Positions 41,448 to 49,948 of a stretch of DNA of 64,000 bases are shown piece after piece. This stretch comes from Nonomuraea jabiensis. GTDB lineage: Bacteria > Actinomycetota > Actinomycetes > Streptosporangiales > Streptosporangiaceae. Every line of letters starts with the position of its first letter. The first letter of the stretch is position 1. A model generated the notes under the pieces. It did not search any database and was not told the origin of the DNA. It was given only the letters and a program-made list of their open reading frames with translations. Both the position numbers and the translations under genes were made by a program. The DNA lies in the NCBI RefSeq assembly GCF_014204795.1, contig NZ_JACHMB010000001.1, positions 10,118,501 through 10,182,500 of the forward strand, written 5' to 3'.

Positions 41448-42416
41448 ATGAAAGGCCACGATGGCGCGGTACGGCGGGCGGCGCCGGAAAGTCCGGCCGA
41501 ACTGAGCAAGCGCTCGTGGTGGGGCGTCCTCAAGCGCACGGTCAGGGAGTTCCGGGACGACCAGCTCACCGACTGGGCGGCCGCGCTCACGTACTACGCC
41601 GTCCTGTCCATCTTCCCCGCGCTGCTCGCGGCGGTGTCCCTGCTGGGCGTGTTCGGCCGGTCGGCGACCCGGCCGCTCTCCGACAACCTGGCGGCCATGG
41701 CGCCGGGCCCCGCCCGTGAGGTCATCGACCACGTGCTCCAGGCCCTGCAGAGCAGCCCGCGCGCCGCGAGCATCGCCACCGTCATCGGTGTCGCCGTCGC
41801 CTTGTGGTCGGCGTCCGGCTATGTGGGGGCGTTCATGCGCGCCGCCAACGTGATGTACGAAATGCCGGAAGGCCGGCCGATCTGGAAGATTCTCCCCCTG
41901 CGCCTGGCCATCACCACCGTCCTGGTGATCCTGATGGCCGTCGGGGCGGTCGTGGTGACGTTCACCGGAGAGCTCGCCGGCCAGGCGGGCCGGCTGCTCG
42001 GGATCGGCCAGAGCGCGCTGGCCGTGTGGGGCATCGTCAAGTGGCCGGCCCTGGTGGTCATCGTGACGCTGGTGCTGGCGCTGCTGTACTGGGCCGCCCC
42101 CAACGTCGTACAGCCCGGATTCCGCTGGATCACGCCGGGCAGCGTGCTGGCGGTCACGGTGTGGATCGTCGCCTCCGCCGCCTTCGGCTTCTACGTGACC
42201 AACTTCGGCTCCTACAGCAAGACCTACGCGGCGCTGGCCGGCGTCGTCGTCTTCCTGATCTGGCTGTGGATCACGAACGTGGCCGTCCTGCTCGGCGTGG
42301 AATTCGACGCCGAGCTCGCCCGCGGCCGCGCCATCGCGGCCGGCCAGCCGCCCGAACGGGAGCCGTACGCGGAGCCACGCGACCCCGCCGCTTCCGACGC
42401 GGAGGAACATCGGTGA
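41448..42416 (+). CDS. YihY/BrkB family membrane protein
   Basis: A 322-residue protein with six membrane helices. Family landmarks are FRDDQLTDWAAALTYYAVLS, the IFPALLAAVSLLG helix, YEMPEGRPIWKILPLRL, VVFLIWLWITNVAVLLG and FDAELARGR. It was once called ribonuclease BN, which is incorrect; it is a probable inner-membrane transporter or envelope protein. GGAGG lies 7 bases before the ATG. It stands alone between divergent and convergent genes. Confidence 0.88.
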   Translation: MKGHDGAVRRAAPESPAELSKRSWWGVLKRTVREFRDDQLTDWAAALTYYAVLSIFPALLAAVSLLGVFGRSATRPLSDNLAAMAPGPAREVIDHVLQALQSSPRAASIATVIGVAVALWSASGYVGAFMRAANVMYEMPEGRPIWKILPLRLAITTVLVILMAVGAVVVTFTGELAGQAGRLLGIGQSALAVWGIVKWPALVVIVTLVLALLYWAAPNVVQPGFRWITPGSVLAVTVWIVASAAFGFYVTNFGSYSKTYAALAGVVVFLIWLWITNVAVLLGVEFDAELARGRAIAAGQPPEREPYAEPRDPAASDAEEHR

Positions 42417-42437
42417 CATCCGGCCGCGGGGTCGCCT

Positions 42438-43445
42438 CTACGGTGCCGCGGCCGGCCGGCCGAGCGGTTGCAGCAGCAGGTTGACGGCTGCGCGGCCGGC
42501 TTCGAGCGCGGCTTTGAGTGGCTTGCCGTCTCGGGTGAGGCGGCCGACGCGCGGGGAGTCAAGTGCCGGCCGCACGGACAGCACCGCCGGATCGGGCGCG
42601 ACCTGGCCCTCGGCGGATGGAGGGGGCACGGGCCGGTCGTACCGGGCGAGCAGCGCGTCGTCGTGCAGCGAGCGGTGGTCGCGCGCGTAGAAACTTCGGT
42701 GCAGTGCCTCCGGATAGCTCCGCAGCACGGTCGCGGCGATCAGGCGCGCCCCGTAGGACGGTCGCGCGGCCGGTGCTCCGGCCGCAGCCGGAAGTGCGGG
42801 CCGGGACCGCAGGACGAGGACGTGGCTGGCGCCCTGTGCCAGGGCGGTGCGGTACGGGATGGACTCGGCGAGTCCGGCGTCGTAGTAGAGCCGCCCGGCC
42901 AGCTCGACCGGCGGACCGGCGAGGAACGGCAGCGCGGCGCTGGCCCGCAGGGCCAGCCGCAGCTCGGCGGGACCGGTCAGATGCGGGCGCAGATCGGTGG
43001 ATCGCCCGGTCTGTACGTCGGTGGCCAGCGGGTGGTACTCGATGGGGTTGGTCAGGACGGCGTCGAAGTCCATCCGGGTCACTTCGCAGTACAGGTATTC
43101 GACCAGGTTCCGCACATCGACCATGGGGCGGCCGCGCAGGAGGTTGGACGGGCGGATCATCGCTCTGGCGTAGACGGGCTCGGCCCAGCCGGTCAGGTTC
43201 TCGGGGGTTCCGCTGAGCAGCCAGGCCCCGGTGATGGCCCCGGCCGACGCCCCGTAGACCGCGTCGAAGGCGTGCGCCACTCCGGCCTCGTGCAGGGCCA
43301 AGGCCATGCCTGCGGAGACCGTGCCACGCATGCCGCCGCCCTCGATGGCCAGTGCCACCCGGTAGCCGTCCTGGCGCGCGCCGGGACGGCTGCCGCTACG
43401 GACCCGGTCGGCTATGACGCGCAGCACCTCGTGCTCGCTTGGCAT
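42438..43445 (-). CDS. Patatin-like phospholipase
   Basis: A 335-residue patatin-family lipid hydrolase. The oxyanion motif is EGGGMRGTVSAG, the nucleophile elbow is GASAGAITG and the catalytic Asp is in YYDAGLAE. These give the Ser-Asp dyad. No signal peptide is visible, so it should act in the cytoplasm or at the inner membrane face. GGAAGGA precedes the ATG. It follows the monooxygenase-like gene in the same direction with a 28-base gap, so both may respond to the TetR regulator at 43981. Confidence 0.88.
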   Translation of the reverse strand: MPSEHEVLRVIADRVRSGSRPGARQDGYRVALAIEGGGMRGTVSAGMALALHEAGVAHAFDAVYGASAGAITGAWLLSGTPENLTGWAEPVYARAMIRPSNLLRGRPMVDVRNLVEYLYCEVTRMDFDAVLTNPIEYHPLATDVQTGRSTDLRPHLTGPAELRLALRASAALPFLAGPPVELAGRLYYDAGLAESIPYRTALAQGASHVLVLRSRPALPAAAGAPAARPSYGARLIAATVLRSYPEALHRSFYARDHRSLHDDALLARYDRPVPPPSAEGQVAPDPAVLSVRPALDSPRVGRLTRDGKPLKAALEAGRAAVNLLLQPLGRPAAAP

Positions 43446-43473
43446 ATGTCCTTCCTTCGGGTGATGTGGCCGG

Positions 43474-43869
43474 TCACGGTGCCTGGGTCACGTCGCCGGC
43501 CAGATACGAGCGAGCCTCGGCCCAGATGTTCGGATCGGGTTGGGTGGTCGTCCAGGTGGTGGACCTGAGCTCTCCCCTCCCCCGGTAGCGCCGCACGATG
43601 GCGACGTGGTCCGGCCAGGCGACGAACGTGCGCAGGGCCTGTTCATCCTGCCAGATCGACACCGAGCCGCACCTGCCCTCCAGCGGCTCCGTCCACAGCC
43701 ACATGCCGACCGCGCCGGGCAGGCCGGGCCACGCGCGGCGCAGGGTGAGCCCGGCCCGGTAGACGCCGGGCAGGTCGCGCAGCCGGCTGATCCGGAAGTC
43801 GGTGACGCTGACCAGCACCGAGCCGGTGGCGCCGGCCGCCGGTCCAGGGGTCCAGCGGGATCTCAGCAT
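43474..43869 (-). CDS. Antibiotic-biosynthesis-monooxygenase-like (ABM/DUF3291-type) protein
   Basis: A 131-residue protein with a dimeric alpha-beta-barrel look: VLVSVTDFRISRL, MWLWTEPLEGRCGSVSIW and EQALRTFVAWPDHVAIVRRY. Similar proteins are called spheroidene monooxygenase-like or ABM-domain proteins. ATG at 43869 has AAAGGG upstream; the frame extends to 43920 but that part overlaps the operator. It is divergent from the TetR gene and preceded by the ACGAACGTTCGT palindrome, so it is probably repressed by it. Confidence 0.7.
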   Translation of the reverse strand: MLRSRWTPGPAAGATGSVLVSVTDFRISRLRDLPGVYRAGLTLRRAWPGLPGAVGMWLWTEPLEGRCGSVSIWQDEQALRTFVAWPDHVAIVRRYRGRGELRSTTWTTTQPDPNIWAEARSYLAGDVTQAP

Positions 43870-43891
43870 GCGCAAGCCCTTTCTTCTTTGT

Positions 43892-43962
43892 ACGAACGTT
43901 CGTGCCGAGAATAGGAACACACCGAGGACGACGTCAAGCCGCTATCCTGGGCCGAACGTTCG
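43892..43962. promoter_or_regulatory. Twin TetR-type operators in divergent promoter
   Basis: A perfect 12-bp palindrome ACGAACGTTCGT (43892-43903) and a second copy with core CGAACGTTCG (43953-43962) lie in the gap between the monooxygenase-like gene and the TetR gene, one close to each start. This fits autorepression plus control of the divergent gene. Confidence 0.75.
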
Positions 43963-43980
43963 TACGCGGAAGGGGTGGAG

Positions 43981-44586
43981 ATGGCGGGACGGCCGCGGGA
44001 CGAGCGGGCCCGCAACGTGATCCTGCGCCGGGCGGCGGACATCGCCTCGCAGGACGGGCTGGAAGGGCTGTCGATCGGCCGGCTGGCCACGGAGCTCGGC
44101 GTGAGCAAGAGCGGCCTGTTCGGCTACTTCGGCTCCAAGGAGGAGCTCCAGCTCGCCACGATCCGCACCGCGATGGGCGTGTACGTCGAGGAGGTCATCA
44201 AGCCCGCGCTGGCCGTGCCTCCGGGCCTGGAGAGGGTGCGGCGGCTGTGCGAGAGCTGGTTGAGCTACTCGCAGCGGCGGGTCTTCCCCGGCGGCTGCTT
44301 CTTCTTCGCCGTCACCGCGGAGTTCGACGCCCGCCCGGGCCGGGTGCGGGATGCCGTCGCCGCGGCCGGCCTCGACTGGATCCGCTTCGTGGCGCGTACC
44401 GTCGAGGATGCCCGCCAGCTCGGCGAGCTCGCCGGCGACACGGACGCCGACCAGCTCGCCTTCGAGCTGATCTCTTTCATGGAGAACGCCAACGCCGTCT
44501 CCTTGCTGCACGACGACCCGAACGCCTACGAGCGCGCCAGGACCGCCATCCGCAACCACCTGGCGGCCAGGGCGGAAGCCGGCTGA
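43981..44586 (+). CDS. TetR family transcriptional regulator
   Basis: A 201-residue regulator. The helix-turn-helix is LSIGRLATELGVSKSGLFGYF (read as LSIGRLATELG and VSKSGLFGYFGSKEEL), followed by the ligand domain with WLSYSQRRVFPGGCFFFAVTAEF split over helices; this C-terminal type (TetR_C_6-like) is common. ATG at 43981; an in-frame GTG at 43975 is possible. The two CGAACGTTCG operators next to it are its probable binding sites. Confidence 0.88.
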   Translation: MAGRPRDERARNVILRRAADIASQDGLEGLSIGRLATELGVSKSGLFGYFGSKEELQLATIRTAMGVYVEEVIKPALAVPPGLERVRRLCESWLSYSQRRVFPGGCFFFAVTAEFDARPGRVRDAVAAAGLDWIRFVARTVEDARQLGELAGDTDADQLAFELISFMENANAVSLLHDDPNAYERARTAIRNHLAARAEAG

Positions 44587-44637
44587 ACCCCCGGCCGCCG
44601 AGCCCGATGCCCGGGCCCGGCCGGTCTTCTCGTGCGG

Positions 44638-47004
44638 CTACGCGCCGGGCTCGGCGAGCACGACGCGGCCCACCCGTACCACCTCCGCGGAGGCGACGGC
44701 GATGCCGTCGGGAACGTTCCGTACGGCCGGATCGACCCACACGCCGGTGTCGCGACGCCACGGCAGCAGTTCGAGCCGCACCCCCTGCCCGGCGACGTCG
44801 TCATGCCACGGCGTGAGGTCGATGTCCCAGGTGCGCCCGTGCCAGAAGTGGTCGCTGACGAGCCGGTCGCCCACGTACGCGCGGCCGACGTCACCGGTCC
44901 AGGTCACCCGCAGCAGCGCGCGGTCGATGCCGTCGAGCACCTCACCCGGCACGTCCAGGTGCACGCGCGCCGCGCCGGAGTAGTCGGTCGGGGCACTGAG
45001 CCGGTCCATCGGCCCGCCGCGCACCGGGTCGGGGGGTGCGGGGGCGTGCGGGTGCAGGTCGGCGGCGACCGTTCGGGCCCCCGCTCCGGAGACGTTCACC
45101 GACCAGGTGCGCCACAGCCCCTCCCCACGGGGACCGTCGAGCGCGCCGCCGTCGGCGGTCAACCCGGCGGGCGCGGGCAGCACGGCCACGGTGCACCGCT
45201 CGGCCTCGGAATGGAGCACCAGGGCGCCGTCGAGGGCGTACACCGGCGTGTCGGACAGCACCAGCCGCTCGCGGCCCGCGACCTCCAGCCGGTACAGGCG
45301 GTTCGCGCTCGCCTCGTCGAGGACCAGGACGCGCACGCCGGGCAGGTCGACGACGCACTCCGCACCGGGCTCGGCGACGTCCACCACCGTCGTGCCGCCG
45401 ACGGACCGGGCCCCGTCGACCGCCCCGTCGATCGCCACGTCGCCGTCGAGGACGAGCTCCACCGGGACGCCGTCGGTCGCGCACAGGACGACCAGGTCGC
45501 CGTCCTCATCGGTGATCCGGGTGACGAGTTGCGCGGTGGCGCTGCGCAGGACGAGCCCCGGGGCGAGCGGATAACGCAGCGGCCACACCAGGGACACCCC
45601 GGCGGGAAGGTCGAGCGGCCTGGTCGGAACGGTGACGTCGGCGTCCTCGAACGACACCGTGACCTGGACGTCCTTCTGCGCGTCGAGCGGCCGCTTGGGC
45701 GGCTGGTACGTGGTCAGGAAGAGGTAGCCGCTGTGCCCGTCCGAACGGACGGCCCACCGCAGCTCGCCGGGGTCGTCGCTGCCGCCGCCGACGGTGACGC
45801 CCATCGGCGCGAGCCGGGCGCCTTCTCCGGCCAGCCAGAGGTGCAGGCGGCGCAGCAGGTGGTGGTGCGGGCGGATCTGGCCGTGCTCCCCGATCGGGGC
45901 GTAGAAGTCGTAGCTCAGGCTCGGCACGTCGTTGGGGTAGCCCGTGGCGTGGGACTCCTGCTCGGTGCCGTGCGGCCCGACCCGCTGGGTGCCGCCGGCG
46001 TACATGTAGTAGCCCTGCCAGATCGACCCGCTCCCGATCTTGGCCAGGGCGAGCGCGGCCACGTCCTGAGCGGTGACCAGCGGGCGCCGGTGGTAGGCGA
46101 CGTGCATGCCGCCCCCGATCTCGCAGGTGGCGAAGGGGGTCGCGGCGTCGTCCTTGAGCGGGACCGCGGCGGGGTCGAGCACGATGCCGTCGAGTGCCTC
46201 GCGCAGGTCCGCGCCCACCGAAAGATCGTCGCGGACCTCGCCGTAGCGGAAGTGATGGGCCGCGAACTGGGGCCACTCCGTCTGGGAGTCCTCCCAGAAT
46301 CCGTCGGAGTAGGCGCTGTAGAGCGGGAGCAGCGTCTCGGGCACCAGCGCGCCGCCCCAGCCCGTCGCGGTCCACAGGGGCACCCGCAGTCCCAGGTCCT
46401 CGGCGATGCGCCGGAGCATGGCGAGGTGCTGCGGCTGGTCGTACAGCTCGTTGTCCATCTGGGCGCCCACCACGGGCCCGCCCTCGGCGTGGGTGAGACC
46501 CGCCAGCCGGCTGATCGTCTGGGCGTAGAACGCGCGGACCAGCTCCAGGTAGGCGGGGTCGTTGGTGCGGGTCTTGAGCCCGCGTTCGACGAGCCAGTCC
46601 GGGAACCCGCCGCGGCGTGCCTCGCCGTGTGCCCACGGGCCCATCCGGACGACGACGTCCAGGCCGTGCCGCGCGGCGAGCTCGATGAACGCGCGCAGGT
46701 CGAGGTTGCCGTCCCACCGGAACCGGCCGGGCTCGGGCTCGTGCGCCTGCCAGAGCACGTACGTCGCCACCGTGTCCAGTCCGCCGGCCCGCGCGTGCCC
46801 GAGGACCTCGTTCCACCGCTCGCGCGGGAGGCGGGAGTAGTGGATCTCCCCGGTCACCGGGAACCAGGGCCTGCCGCCGCGTTCGAGCCACCGGCTCGTG
46901 ACCTCGATGCGGTCCGACGTCCTCGTGTCGTCTCCCAGCGGGAGGTGCCCCCGGCGGGGCGGGGACTGCGGGGAGACGCGCACCGTGCGGGCCTTGTGGT
47001 TCAT
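44638..47004 (-). CDS. Glycoside hydrolase family 35 beta-galactosidase-like
   Basis: A 788-residue GH35 protein without signal peptide. Visible are GEIHYSRLPRERWNEVL, VATYVLWQAHEPEPGRF, VRMGPWAHGEARRGGFPDWL (split: VRMGPWAHGE, GGFPDWL), the acid/base Glu in GAQMDNELYDQP and CEIGGGMHVAY around the nucleophile Glu. C-terminal beta domains follow, as in GH35 enzymes. It should remove beta-galactosyl residues inside the cell. GAAGGAGA precedes the ATG. The AraC regulator at 47062 is divergent and is its likely activator. Confidence 0.88.
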   Translation of the reverse strand: MNHKARTVRVSPQSPPRRGHLPLGDDTRTSDRIEVTSRWLERGGRPWFPVTGEIHYSRLPRERWNEVLGHARAGGLDTVATYVLWQAHEPEPGRFRWDGNLDLRAFIELAARHGLDVVVRMGPWAHGEARRGGFPDWLVERGLKTRTNDPAYLELVRAFYAQTISRLAGLTHAEGGPVVGAQMDNELYDQPQHLAMLRRIAEDLGLRVPLWTATGWGGALVPETLLPLYSAYSDGFWEDSQTEWPQFAAHHFRYGEVRDDLSVGADLREALDGIVLDPAAVPLKDDAATPFATCEIGGGMHVAYHRRPLVTAQDVAALALAKIGSGSIWQGYYMYAGGTQRVGPHGTEQESHATGYPNDVPSLSYDFYAPIGEHGQIRPHHHLLRRLHLWLAGEGARLAPMGVTVGGGSDDPGELRWAVRSDGHSGYLFLTTYQPPKRPLDAQKDVQVTVSFEDADVTVPTRPLDLPAGVSLVWPLRYPLAPGLVLRSATAQLVTRITDEDGDLVVLCATDGVPVELVLDGDVAIDGAVDGARSVGGTTVVDVAEPGAECVVDLPGVRVLVLDEASANRLYRLEVAGRERLVLSDTPVYALDGALVLHSEAERCTVAVLPAPAGLTADGGALDGPRGEGLWRTWSVNVSGAGARTVAADLHPHAPAPPDPVRGGPMDRLSAPTDYSGAARVHLDVPGEVLDGIDRALLRVTWTGDVGRAYVGDRLVSDHFWHGRTWDIDLTPWHDDVAGQGVRLELLPWRRDTGVWVDPAVRNVPDGIAVASAEVVRVGRVVLAEPGA

Positions 47005-47061
47005 CGTTCTCCTTCGAGAGGGGGCGTGGGTGATCGTATGGCCGGTTGACCCGATGAGCCG

Positions 47062-47976
47062 ATGGGCGTTTCACTGCCGCATATGGACGAAACGACGGGC
47101 AGGGCGGAGAGCAGCTCGCTGCCCGAGGAGTTCGCCGGCGGACGGATGCTGGTCGTCCCCCGGCCCACAGTACGCAAGGCGCTCAACCGACCCGTGACGA
47201 ACCGGCTTCTTGTCACCGATACCGGGATCTTTCTCCGCGCCGCTCGGCACGGAATGGCCCGGCCCGGCGGCGCCGGACAGCACATCCTGCTGGTCTGCAC
47301 CGACGGTTCGGGATGGGTCGAGACCGGCGATGGACGTTTCGCCGTTCAGCGGGGTGACGCGGTCCTCCTGCCCGCCGGGATGGCCCACGAGTACGGGGCC
47401 TCGGACACCGACCCCTGGACCCTGTGGTGGTTCCACGCCGTGGGCACCGACGCCGCCGACCTCGTCGGCGCCGCGCTGGCGGCGGCCGGTGGGATCGTCA
47501 CGCATCTCCGGGATCCCGCGCCCGTCGCCAGCCTCATCTCCCAGGTGATCGACGGCCTCGACGCCGGGACCACGGGAGGTCTCGTACGGGCCGCCGGCGC
47601 GGCGTGGAACGCGCTCGCCCAGGTCGTCGCCACCGGCCGCCGTCCCCTCGGAACCTCGCTCAGCCCGGTCGAACGCGCCGTCGAGCACCTGCGCGCGACC
47701 ACGCCCCAGCGCACCTCCGTGGGCTCGCTGGCGGCGATGGTCGGCCTGAGCACGTCCCAGCTCGGCGCCCTCTTCCGGGAGCAGCTCGGGGTCTCTCCGC
47801 TGAAGTACCAGACGCAGCTCCGCATGGCGCGCGCACGGGAGCTGCTGGACCACTCCAGCCTCACGGTCAGGGCCATCGCCCGCGAGGCCGGATACGACGA
47901 CGCGCTGTACTTCTCGCGCAAGTTCGCGAGCGTCCACGGGCTCGCGCCTGTCGCGTACCGGAACCGCGCCCGCTGA
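47062..47976 (+). CDS. AraC family transcriptional regulator
   Basis: A 304-residue regulator with an N-terminal cupin sugar-binding domain (HILLVCTDGSGWVETGDGRF and PAGMAHEYGA) and a C-terminal double helix-turn-helix (VGSLAAMVGLSTSQLGALF and AIAREAGYDDALYFSRKF). A second in-frame ATG at 47083 would shorten it by seven residues; neither has a strong ribosome site. It is divergent from the GH35 gene across 57 bases and should sense the released or imported sugar. Confidence 0.88.
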   Translation: MGVSLPHMDETTGRAESSSLPEEFAGGRMLVVPRPTVRKALNRPVTNRLLVTDTGIFLRAARHGMARPGGAGQHILLVCTDGSGWVETGDGRFAVQRGDAVLLPAGMAHEYGASDTDPWTLWWFHAVGTDAADLVGAALAAAGGIVTHLRDPAPVASLISQVIDGLDAGTTGGLVRAAGAAWNALAQVVATGRRPLGTSLSPVERAVEHLRATTPQRTSVGSLAAMVGLSTSQLGALFREQLGVSPLKYQTQLRMARARELLDHSSLTVRAIAREAGYDDALYFSRKFASVHGLAPVAYRNRAR

Positions 47977-48005
47977 GCCCTAACGCGCGTTCCGCCGCGC
48001 CCGGT

Positions 48006-48067
48006 GTCAGCCGGTGACCGGCAGGGCCAGCCCCGCGTCAGCCGGTGACCGGCAGGGCCAGCCCCGC
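48006..48067. repeat. Perfect 31-bp tandem duplication over a stop codon
   Basis: The 31-bp unit starting GTCAGCCGGTGACCGGCAGG occurs at 48006-48036 and again at 48037-48067. The second copy contains the last codons and stop (48038-48040) of the gene at 48038-48970; the first lies just after it. The protein end is unchanged, so it is a recent neutral duplication. Confidence 0.9.
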
Positions 48068-48970
48068 AGCGCCGGCGACGGAGCACACGGCCTCGGAACC
48101 GGCCCGCGCCAGCAGGTCCAGGCCCAGCCTGGCGCGACGGACCCGCTCGATCGACAGCGCCACCGACGTGGACTCCAGGTGGCTGCCCGACGGGTAGATG
48201 TCCGGGGCGTTGCGCAGGCCGAACTTCGCGTACACCGGCGCCGCCAGCTCCACCAGCCGGGGCAGCTCGTAGTGGCGGACGAACCCGCCCAGGTTGTCCG
48301 GCGACTCGACGTAGATGTCCAGCGGCTGGGTGACCGCGCCGCGGATGGCCCCGATCTGCGCGAGGGTCAGGTCGGTCGGCAGATTGAGCGTGTCCGCGCC
48401 GAGCCCGGCGATCACCTTGGCGGTGGCCGGGTTCGCGATCGGGAGCATCACCGAGATCTTGGCCTGCATCTCCGCGGGTAGCTCCCCGCTGTCACGCAGC
48501 CGGCCGAACACCGAGAGCACGCCCACGTCGGCGATCAGCACGCTGCGCACGCCCAGCTCGGCGGCCCGGCGGATCTCGTCCACCACGGCGACCAGCTGGT
48601 CCTGCCCGCGCACCGCCGGGGCCAGGCCACCCCCGGCCGGCGCGCGGCTCATCGCGGAGGCGTCCCAGCCCGCACACGGCCGGGCGAACAACGACAGCTC
48701 CACCCCGGCGTCGGCGGCCATGCCGACCATGTCGGTGATCTCGGCGTCCGTGAGCAGGCCCACCCCGCTGCCCTGCGAGACCCGGGTGACCGGGACGTCC
48801 AGCCGTCGCGCCTCGCGCAGGACGGCGGCGAGGCTCGCCGGCCCCTCCACGCTGGGAATCTCCACCCGGTAGTGGGCCCCGTCGGGGAACCGCCCGGCGG
48901 ACGGCGGCGGCGTGAACCCGTCGTCAGCAGGCAGCCCAAGACGGACGAGCAGCTCATTGGTGGTGGACAT
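48038..48970 (-). CDS. TIM-barrel protein resembling U32-type peptidases
   Basis: A 310-residue protein. It has barrel-like alternation with VPVTRVSQGSGVGLLTDAEI, GVELSLFARPCAGWDASAM, GVRSVLIADVGVLSVFGRL and TLNLPTDLTLAQIGAIRGAV. Proteins like this are often labelled U32 family peptidase, but no catalytic motif proves it, so the function is open. ATG at 48970 is used; the frame runs on to 49027. It is divergent from an IclR regulator with a palindrome between, so it is a probable IclR target, perhaps in small-molecule catabolism. Confidence 0.6.
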   Translation of the reverse strand: MSTTNELLVRLGLPADDGFTPPPSAGRFPDGAHYRVEIPSVEGPASLAAVLREARRLDVPVTRVSQGSGVGLLTDAEITDMVGMAADAGVELSLFARPCAGWDASAMSRAPAGGGLAPAVRGQDQLVAVVDEIRRAAELGVRSVLIADVGVLSVFGRLRDSGELPAEMQAKISVMLPIANPATAKVIAGLGADTLNLPTDLTLAQIGAIRGAVTQPLDIYVESPDNLGGFVRHYELPRLVELAAPVYAKFGLRNAPDIYPSGSHLESTSVALSIERVRRARLGLDLLARAGSEAVCSVAGAAGLALPVTG

Positions 48971-48990
48971 CGCGCTCCCAGGCCCCGTAT

Positions 48991-49008
48991 TGTTCGAAAT
49001 CTCGAACA
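48991..49008. promoter_or_regulatory. IclR-type operator candidate
   Basis: TGTTCGAAATCTCGAACA is a perfect inverted repeat of 7-bp arms (TGTTCGA/TCGAACA) with a 4-base spacer, between the divergent U32-like and IclR genes. Its position 20 bases before the U32-like start fits repression. Confidence 0.65.
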
Positions 49009-49108
49009 AGGTTCGGTATATCGACATGCGGAGGCTAACGATTCAGGCTCGCGGCCGTCAATGCCGGCCGACGGACGTGCCGCGCCCCCGACCAGCAGGG
49101 AGACAGCC

Positions 49109-49948
49109 ATGGCCCGGACCGTTCCGGCGGTCAACCGAGCGCTCGACATCCTCGAACTGTTCCTCGCCGAGGGCGCGCTGACCGCCTCCGACATCACCGC
49201 CCGGCTCGGCCTGCCCCGGACCACCGTGCACGAGCTGGTCAACACCCTCCTCGACCGCGGCTACCTGGTGGCCGAGCCGAGCGCCCCGATCCGGTACCAG
49301 CTCGGCATGCGGCTCTTCGAGCTGGGCGGGCTCTTCGCCGACCGCCTCGACCTGGCCAGGCAGGCTCAGCAGGCGGCCACCGAGGTGGCCGCCGCCTGCG
49401 ACGAGAGCGTGCACGTGGCGATCCTGGACGGGGCCGAGGTGGTGTACATCGCCAAGGTGGACAGCACCCATTCGGTACGGATGGTCTCCGCGGTCGGCCG
49501 CCGGCTCCCGGCGCACTGCACCGCGGTCGGGAAGATGCTGCTGTCCGCACTGGCTCCGGAGGCCCTCGATGCCTGCTACCCGCACGACCGGCCCCTCCGG
49601 TCGATGACCCCGAACAGCATCACCACGCCCGCCGGGCTCCGTACACAACTGGCCGAGATCCGGCAGGCGGGCGTGGCCTACGACGACTGCGAGTCCAACG
49701 AAGCGGTCGCCTGCGTCGCCGTCGGCGTGTTCGATCACACGGGGCGCATGGTGGCCGCGATGAGCGTCTCGGTGCCCACCGTACGCTGGACCGACCAGCG
49801 CCGAGAGCAGTGGACCGGCCTCGTCCGCACCGGCGCCGCCGCCCTCTCCCACCGCCTCGGCCACCACGCCGGCCCGGCACCGTTCGCGACGACTGGCGGC
49901 GCTACCGCTCAAGGTTCGCTGTCACAGCACAGCACGAGAGGGTCATAG
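49109..49948 (+). CDS. IclR family transcriptional regulator
   Basis: A 279-residue regulator: winged helix-turn-helix at residues 1-65 (AVNRALDILELFLAEGALTA, LGLPRTTVHELVNTLLDRGY) and the IclR ligand domain with VAYIAKV-like VVYIAKVDSTHSVRMVS, AHCTAVGKMLLSAL and YDDCESNEAVACVAVGVFD (split for brevity). ATG at 49109 with GGGAGA upstream. The palindrome at 48991 is its probable site and the divergent U32-like gene its probable target. The last six residues overlap the end of the convergent LysR gene. Confidence 0.9.
   Translation: MARTVPAVNRALDILELFLAEGALTASDITARLGLPRTTVHELVNTLLDRGYLVAEPSAPIRYQLGMRLFELGGLFADRLDLARQAQQAATEVAAACDESVHVAILDGAEVVYIAKVDSTHSVRMVSAVGRRLPAHCTAVGKMLLSALAPEALDACYPHDRPLRSMTPNSITTPAGLRTQLAEIRQAGVAYDDCESNEAVACVAVGVFDHTGRMVAAMSVSVPTVRWTDQRREQWTGLVRTGAAALSHRLGHHAGPAPFATTGGATAQGSLSQHSTRGS

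Noticed and set aside
44632..47049. An 805-residue plus-strand frame opposite the GH35 gene
   Set aside because: It is an antisense shadow typical of high-GC DNA. The minus strand carries all GH35 motifs.
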